Assembly: GCA_916610825.1 (NCBI GenBank)
Contig: OU744450.1
Span: 12,227,307 to 12,291,306, forward strand
DNA length: 64,000 nucleotides
DNA from: Haliclystus octoradiatus
Lineage: Eukaryota; Cnidaria; Staurozoa; Stauromedusae; Haliclystidae
Reading direction: 5' to 3'
Shown here in pieces: positions 28,901-37,900 of the stretch. The notes below the pieces were generated by a model. The model was not told the DNA's origin. It saw only the letters and a program-made list of their open reading frames with translations, and made no database searches. The position numbers and the translations under genes were made by a program. The number at the start of each line of letters is the position of its first letter. The stretch's first letter is position 1.

Positions 28901-31900
28901 AAAATATTATTATTCTCTTGCTAATTTATTTTTCCCAACTATTTTAACTTGAATACTATTATAAAATGTAGACTTTTATCAATAAAAACATTTCAAGATA
29001 TACATTATATAATCATGATTACTCAAATAGTTGTACAATTTAGTTCACATACATATACATTATATCATAGTTTTCAGGATCCATTATTTGGGAATAATTA
29101 TTTACCAAGTTAATAAAGTCTCTTCTTTTTCTGATAGTTTTTTTCTCTGGTTTTTGTTTTCTTGCGACTTTCTTTTAAGGTTTGAAACAAATTATGGTAG
29201 GTTGCTTTTAAAATGAATCTTATTGTTTTTGAATGGTTTCTTATTTGACAAATTTCAGCAATAGAATTATTAAACATAATTAAAATAGATGATGCTATGT
29301 GTCATAATTATATTTTTGACTATTTTTTTTGTGCCAAACATGCTCATAACAATGTGAGACTCTGAGTTAACCAAAAAGGCTTTGTCTGTTTTAAAATACT
29401 TGCTTATAAATTTTTAAATACCATGTCATTCTTTTTATTATTAGGCCTCTACACCTGATGTCGATGTTAGATTTAAGCTTCATCAATGTTACATGAAGAA
29501 TAAAGATATCAAAAATGCTGTAGATGTGGTAAGATTTCTCACAACATATCACTTATATACATAATACTGTCTGTTTATATATCACAATATTTCTATATTT
29601 CTATATTTCGATATTTCTGTGTCTGTCCGCGACTTATGTACGTCTTACTGGCGATATAATACGGATAATCCGTTGTCGGGAAATTATGCAAACATTTGTG
29701 TCGAGATAACCGTGTACAGTAACAAATTTGTTGTATGAAAAGTATGGGTCTATGACGTTGTTTTAAAATAATATACTTCATCTGATAATTTATTTGATAT
29801 CCTTGCATTAAAAAATTCAGAGATTTTGAAAAATTTCATAGGTCGATAATCTAGCGGGCAGCCAAATCGAATTCAAATTGAAATCCCCAGAACAAAAATA
29901 TTTTGCTTTGAATTTAAAAGCTGCGTGTAAATTGTTTGAGCAAGTGAAACTTGAAAATGAATCAGTTTTATGATAATTAAAACAATACGAAATACTGAAT
30001 TACATTGAATTACCAGTATAAATAGGCCAAACAAAATATGTTTTGAAATCAAAGAAACGTAGACTTATTTCATGTAGTGTTGATATCAGCAATACATATA
30101 GCGCTGCACAAACGCTATGAAAATTAAAGAGACTTTAGGTCTTTAATTTATAAATGAAACAAAATGCCGTTCATTACTTTTACCAAAATCGAGATACAAA
30201 ACATTTCACTCTTAAAAAGGCTATTTTGATATATAACTTGTGAGAACACTGAGCAAACAATCTGTTTTGAAATGAATAATCTATCGCGGGGCATAAAAAC
30301 AAATTAACTTGCAAGAATTTTCAAAATGACGTTGGCGTTCGATCAATTCGAAAAATATTCAAAGTTCGCATAGATTATCTGTCTACAGTTTAAAATTATA
30401 GAGTTTAGAATTAATCAAGGCATTGCACAAAAGTATTTCTATAATTTATTATTTAATATAAAAATATGAATCATTTGGTTTTGAGCAGGCAGCCATTTAT
30501 TTTCAGATTTTGCTTCCATAATTAACGAAGGAATTATAGGCATCGATAAAAATTAAAATTTCATTTTGTTGACTTGCTATACGAATAAGACACAGTATGT
30601 TACTACAGTTTCGAGAATAAAAATAGCGGTGTCTTGTTATTATCGTTGATCAACATTTAATAAAGTAAATTTCAGGTATATCAAATTTAACAAAGTTAAA
30701 TTGAATTGAGCGTATGATTTGTGATAAATAATAATAATTATAATATTTTCAGCGTTCAAAAATTTTGCTTTGAATTTAAAAGCACAAAAACATAATTTAA
30801 AAACATTTTTAAATAGTTAATACACTTTGGATGAGTGTAACAAACCTTGTGTTACAAAAATAAAAAGCGAAAAGTTTGCATGAAATAATCGATCATAGCA
30901 AACAATATTTATTAAAATACAACTTACCATTTTCCAAATGAGACCCAAATAAAAACTATACGAGCGGCATAATCTCCGAACAACATTTAAATACATAATA
31001 GCGGGTTCTCTGAGTTAATACACCAATCAATAATAAGTTAACAACCATATTTTATCGAAGGAGAATGTACGCCCGATAAGAATAAAATAAAGATTGTCTT
31101 TAACTCGAAATAATTCTGACAAAAATGATCATTTCATATCGTGATCAAATGCATGGTAAAGTAGATTCATTTTCTACATAGTAAATTATCCTTTTCGTCA
31201 GACATCATAACATGAGCATTTAATTATTACCATCGGCTGTGGTATTTTATATCTTTGAAGCTGCACTAAACATTTCAACTCTTTAAACCATCGTGTCCGT
31301 TTCAATAAATTCTGAATAAATATGCATATCACGAATCTGGCAAAATGAGTTGTTTTCGTTTTTCTATCAAAATAATTAATTTATTCATAATCATCTTTCC
31401 TTTCATTCGACATCTGTAATGTTTATAAATAGCGCGTAGAAATATTGACAACAAGATGTAACATAATATCAATATCGAATTAGTATAGCGATTTATTATA
31501 GAATTTTATTTCCTTTTAAAAGAATGTTGATGCTATTATTTTGGAAAATTTGATAACAAGAACCACTATCAGACCAATTTTTCAGATCTTTTTTTTACTT
31601 ATAAAATTTTATTTTCAACGAACTCTTAGTATTTTGATAGACTGCCATGAAAATCACAGGCATACTTGCAGAGATTGCAAAGATCAAAAATATATAGGCT
31701 CATATACTATCATATCATAATATTTTCAGAATATATATATAATTTCATAATTTGAAATCAATACACGCGCTGTCGCCTTGTTCAGTAATACGTTGTCGAA
31801 GCAGTAGGTTTGTTGATTAGTACAGTCAAAGCGGGTACAACAGTATGTAAGGGGTTGGCTTATTGGTTAATGCTCTGGTATTACAATGTCAGGGTCGTCA

Positions 31901-34900
31901 GTTCAAATCCGCCATTCGGCAATTTTTATCAACGATTTTTCTGATTTTTTTTTAATATGAAGCAGTAAATCATTGTTAATTAACAAAAGATATCGTTTGA
32001 TCATGTTAATAACAGAAATTAGTGGACCATGTGTCTTGTCGAAGCTAAATTAATTTAATACTGAATATATTGCATGCAATGAGTTTGACCAGCCACACCT
32101 TGACGGCGTTATTTTGTGAACACCACATTAGTGTTGTATATATTGCAATAAAGATTTATGAATCCGAACCGAACGCGATCCGATCGTATCGGGTCAGATT
32201 CGGGTTAATATTTTAGATCTTCGGATCGGATCGGATTTGAAGTGATTTTTTATGGATAGTTTCAGATTTCGAAATTTGACTGAGTATTTGTAATTTATAA
32301 TAATTAATGTGTTCTGGCCCCCTTTCAGCACATAAAATAATGTTTTTCTATGTAGATATAGCTACGTTAAATTATACATTTCAATCGACTCAATTGATGT
32401 GAAATAAATTAAACTTTTATTAAAGGAATGATTAAGATGTATTGATTAATGCTACATCGTTTCAATGCATATTGTCTCTCATGTTCTCCTCCAGAGTTCA
32501 TACTCCGTATTATACAGCGATAGTCAGCTTAGTCAATTGTTTAATTATAAGTGATCTGAAAGTTTTATCATAGAAGGTCCATTATGGACTACACTCATAG
32601 CTAGTATACTAATATACTTGCCCAACCAACAATGATGATGTTTATCATAGCAGCAATACAATATACAATATTGATAATCCAATTTCAATGTAATGCCATG
32701 ATATGAAGAAGATTAATGAAGATTTTCCACAGAAAATCCCATTGTATGATGTATATATGATAGCATATTAGTGTGATGTATTCATGTAACAATATACGCA
32801 CGCTTACATGCTGCGATTATTGTTAATAAATGATAGTTTGATTATTTAGGTCTTTTATAATAAATATCATCGATATCAAACTCCAATATTTTTTTCATAA
32901 TTTTAATTTATGAAATTAATTTATTCTACAAGAAGGGGGAAATGTGACTTAGTCTCCTAAGAATAAATGCACGCTTACATGTTGTGATTATTGTGTAATT
33001 GCAAATGGTATGATTCTGTATTGTATATTGTGAAATATGTTGTAATTAAAAATCAGTTCTATTTAGATGAAATGCAAGGGTGTTCTCTGTCTAGAGCGAC
33101 ACCACAATTAGCAAGTTTCAAACTATCAAGTTATTTGGACTATGATGTGAATAATAATTCTGAATGCTCACAGCATATATTCAAACCATACTTTCTTTTT
33201 TATTTTGATCATCTACTACGGCTATGTCAATTGTTTATTGTTTGTGTTCTTTTAAGCTTGAAGGAGTTTCTCTGCGCCAACGAACACCAAAAATCAACAT
33301 GGCCCTTGGTAAACTTTATCAAATGCATGGAATGGAAAGGTTTGTTAACTCAAACTGTACTTGAATTTCCAATTGATTGATGTCTCAGTTAAGGTATGAA
33401 TACTGGAGCTGACAAGTGCAATTTCGGACCATGGAGACTTTAGCAAATAATATGGCCCTGAATAAATAGTTATCTTTCCACCTCTTTGAAGTTTTTATGA
33501 GATAAATCTACATTCAACATTTATCTTGACATTTTGCTTATTTTTATATGATATCATTTCTAGATCAGCCACGACTTGTTATAAAGAAGTCTTAAGGTAT
33601 TGACCAATTTGCTAATATGTTACTACAGTATTCTGACAAGTGAATAAAATGTTACGCTGCTTTATGATCAGAGAGAACAACAATTCAATCAGCCAATTTC
33701 ATTGGTAGATTATAACCTTCAATAACGTGAAAATACATTAAGGCCCTGTTTACAAGGAGTTACCCGGGTTCATTGTTTATGAGCGTTCTGTTTACAAGCA
33801 AAGTGAGAAAGTTGTCTCGCCCACCCGAGTAACTCGCCTAGCCGAGTTACTCGTCTTGGCAGACCGAGTAACTCGCCTACCCGAGACAACTTTCTGTCAC
33901 TTTTTGACTTGTAAACGGAAATAGGCGAGTAACTCGGGTAGGCGGGTTAAAATTAAAAATGGTAGCTTTAATTTTCTATTGTTTCAAACGTTTCCGCTGT
34001 AGATATCTTTTGTTCTCTAATCGTTTCATTTCAGCGCACATGCTTAGATTGGCTTCAAATTATTTAACTCGGGTAGGCGGGTTACTCAGGTGACCCTTGT
34101 AAACACACAACACCTTTTAACTCGGTAAGGCTAGTAACTCGCCTACCCGGGTAACTCGCCCTCCTTGTAAACAGGGCCTAAAACCTGTTACACAAAATAA
34201 CAGTGATGAAATATTACCAACAAACCATGTTTACATCATTTACAAACATGAAGAATTTAGACATTGAAAACAAACAAAGGATTGGAACCAAATGCCTGCG
34301 CATTGTGTTTGAGTTTTTCTTCACTTTACAACAGGGGTAGAAATTGTTGGGACCACCGGAACAGGAATAAATATCGAACAATAGAATTCCTGCCGGCACA
34401 TTTTTCTAGAATTTAAAGTATTCTGAATCTATGAATAATTCATAGAGTTTATTAATGAAACCGGATGGAATGAAACTTGTTACTGTATGTATAAATAAGG
34501 TTAGTCTAATTTGCTTGGCCAAGAAAGTTATCTGCAGAATATTTGTAGGCACTCAAGGCATAATTATGTGGATGCAGGCACTAGAAAATGTTTTTGACAC
34601 AACCCATGCTCTACAATATGTTGTCAAACAAATTGTTGAACACAAAATGAATTCATTCTGGGAAACAGTAACTATAATTGTCAAAGTGCAATACAGGTCA
34701 ATATACCACTTATCTGCCGCCTAGTTTTGATTGCTATAAGTTGGTTAATCCTCAATTACAATTTACAGGCCTAATCTGACCCATAAGAACCAATATAGCA
34801 TAGTACGGCTATTGTGTGATGCTAGCCTGCATGGGAAAACACAATGGATCCTCTTCTTTACTTTTTCCACTTTAGAAGTTGGTTGGACTTGAACTGTATT

Positions 34901-37900
34901 TGGAAAAGGACTGGACATCATGTAATAGCCCATTTTTGTTGTAAACTACAGGAAGCAAAGGAAACAACATCAAATAAATAACAACTACGTTACATTACTT
35001 TGATTATAGACTATATGCCATTGAGGACAGACTACAGTTTTATAAAATGGTTAATGTTTTTCAAACTATATTCACTTTCATTTTTGGTCATAGGATATGC
35101 CCACTTGCACTTGAAGCAGCCATCAGTCTGCTTAGCCTTGGTGTCCCATTGAATGAAGTTTTGATTCTAATGAATTCAATTAGTCAAGGAACCACCGTTT
35201 CATCTTCAGATAGGTATGATGAATTATTTTTATATTGTCCTGTGATGTTCTTATTCACTTTTAAAACAAATTGTCTAGTCTACAGCATGGCTGCAATCAT
35301 GGCCCATACTTAAGCCTGGTTTCCATAAGAAGCAGGAGTCCATAACAATCGGGAGCCATCATCGCCGGCCACCTCTTTCCCCAGCCAGTAGTTTCCATCC
35401 AAACTACCGGCGGTGCGTCAGCATCTACCATAGCAACAGGCAGGTGTGAAAATTAAGTAAACATACAATCAAAATGGCGGCTAACGATGAGAAATTTGTG
35501 TTGCTTCTTGCTCTTCGTCAGCGTATCCAAAGGATGAAGAGGAAGAGAAAATCACTGAAGTTCTGGGTTTGTCCTATTTTTCAAAATAGGAAAACGTTTG
35601 GACAATATTCAACGCTTTTAAATGAGTTGAGGTCAAATGACAGAGAATATTTCTTCCGCTATACGAGGATGTTTCCTGAACGTTACAACCATCTGCTAGC
35701 TTTAGTAAAACCTTACATCGAGTCTGATGTACCTAATGGATGTAGAAGAAGAGAACGAACTTGTTATGCGATTTGGAGTGCCCTAAAAGACACATACATT
35801 CGTACTCCTTCTTCTGAAGAAGAATGGAAGGCTGTGTCTGATGAATTTTTTAATGAATGGGATTTTCCACACGTTATTGGTGCATTAGATGGCAAGCACA
35901 TAAACATTGATTGCTCAAAGTTTAGTTGCTCCTTATACTACAGCTATAAACATTTCCAAAGCACTGTTCTCATGGCAATGTGTGATGCAAAGGATTTGTT
36001 GTAAAGGCAAGGATATTTTTGAACTTCTCCAAGCAAAAAATCTTCTTCTATCTCAACTTCTTCTTGAAATTCCATTATTTACAATTTTTAAATGTTCGAT
36101 TATAATATTTTTAAATAATTAATATCACGTTTTGAATATTAAGCAATTGTTTTTTATAAATACGGTAGTGTATATATTTGCGTTTTAAATGTTTACAATT
36201 ACATCATGTTTTATTTCAAATCATAAACATGGTTCGAATTTTGCGCGTATATTTAAAAGACTGGAATGCAGAGTTGCAATGTGTTGTGGGATTGATTTAT
36301 AACCGGAAATCAAACATGTTTGATTTTCAGGAGAGGACCGGCGATGACCGCTGAATGGTTTCCTTTGCGTTCGATTTTCATCGGCGATAGCCGGCGGTGG
36401 CCGGCAATGGCTCCCGATTCTTATGGAAACCAGGCTTTCCATTGATTTGCAAGCTCATCATCGTCATGATTTATTCCAAAATTAAAGTCTTCAACTGTTA
36501 TTTAATTTAAATATATAAATAAATATTTGAAATGAAAACCTGTCACTGTTTACAGTTTGTGCATCAAACAACCCACAATCTAATAAAACTAGCACGCTAA
36601 CTGTAACACACTAACAAGCACTAACACGATATACAAATATCAGATATAACAACACAGCATCTATAACATTTCTATTTTACTTTGTTATATTCAATTCCCC
36701 AGGGGATGCCTTCCAACTGTTTATATTGTAAATATATATAGACAAAAAAGTGGAAATTAATGTGAAAGGAATTTCACATTTACATCGATTCAAAGGTTTG
36801 ACATATATCTGCGAACTATCATATGTTTGTGATGTTTTATTTTTATTTTTATTAGTTTGCAATTGTTACTGAAGGCACATTCATTGTTAGCAACTGGAAA
36901 GCACACAAGTATGTTATCATCCAAATAGAGGATTCTACTGAAAAAAATATTTTTAAAAGTTATGATTGATTCTGATGTATATTAGCTGAAAAAAATGATT
37001 GGTAAATGTTTGAAGCCGATCAGATAAGAAATGACGTTACAAATATACTCACGCAGTAGTAAGTAATTGTGACGGTATTGCCCTACTAAAGGCATCCGTA
37101 CCACTCCTCTACTTCTAGAGGAGTGGCTCTTTTCACTGAGAGCAATGATGTTAAGTGCTCTTTATTGATCTCAGTCGCAACACTGCAGATCAATTTCAAC
37201 AGATTTCATGGCATATTGGCCTTGATTTTCAATGCCCAGCGATGTGCCGCAGCTACTCACAATGTAACTCGCTCTGGACCAATATTCCACCCACCATCCT
37301 TAGATGGTACTCATTTGATGTTTTAGATAAAGTCAAGGCTGAGTTGACCTAGGGATGATTTGAACCACAGCCGATCAGATGATGATCAGATCTGAAGTTC
37401 GGTTGCTCTACTATAAGGACGCAACAGAAATAAACTCTTTAAAACATCGATATCCCCGGCCTCTATCGGATCCGCTTCAAACTTTTGCCAATCATTTTTT
37501 TCAGTTGATATGCATCAGAAGCAATCATTACTTTTAAAAATATGTTTTTGTTAGAATTTTCTATTGAACTTATCCTCCGAATCAATTATTATGAAAACCA
37601 ACAGTTGTATAGTGTTATCATGTTGTGAGTTATGTATATTTAGGGTAAGACAAAATATGTAGCCTTAAAGTTTCCTCTAAAAGTTTTACATTTTGTTTTA
37701 ACTTGTTTTTGTTAATGTTTGGCATATATATATATTCTAAAATATCATTTTTCATCTAAAGTAATTGAGACAATATCGCCCTACCGAAGGTGCCAGTACC
37801 ACTGTTCTATTTCTTGAGGAGTGGCTCTTTTCGTTAAAAGCAATGATTGTGACAGTGATATGCCTTGATTGTTAATGCGCACAGATACACCGCATATACT

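Noticed and set aside
31850-31924. Functional tRNA-Val gene
   Set aside because: The T stem has mismatches and no acceptor stem forms; at best a pseudogene or SINE head.
32991-33380. A 129-codon + strand gene
   Set aside because: Only its end (33257-33339) is coding, as APC7 exon 5 with clear splice sites; the rest is intron that happens to be open.
35907-36122. Separate 71-codon gene
   Set aside because: It is an out-of-frame shadow of the Harbinger transposase and its deleted tail.
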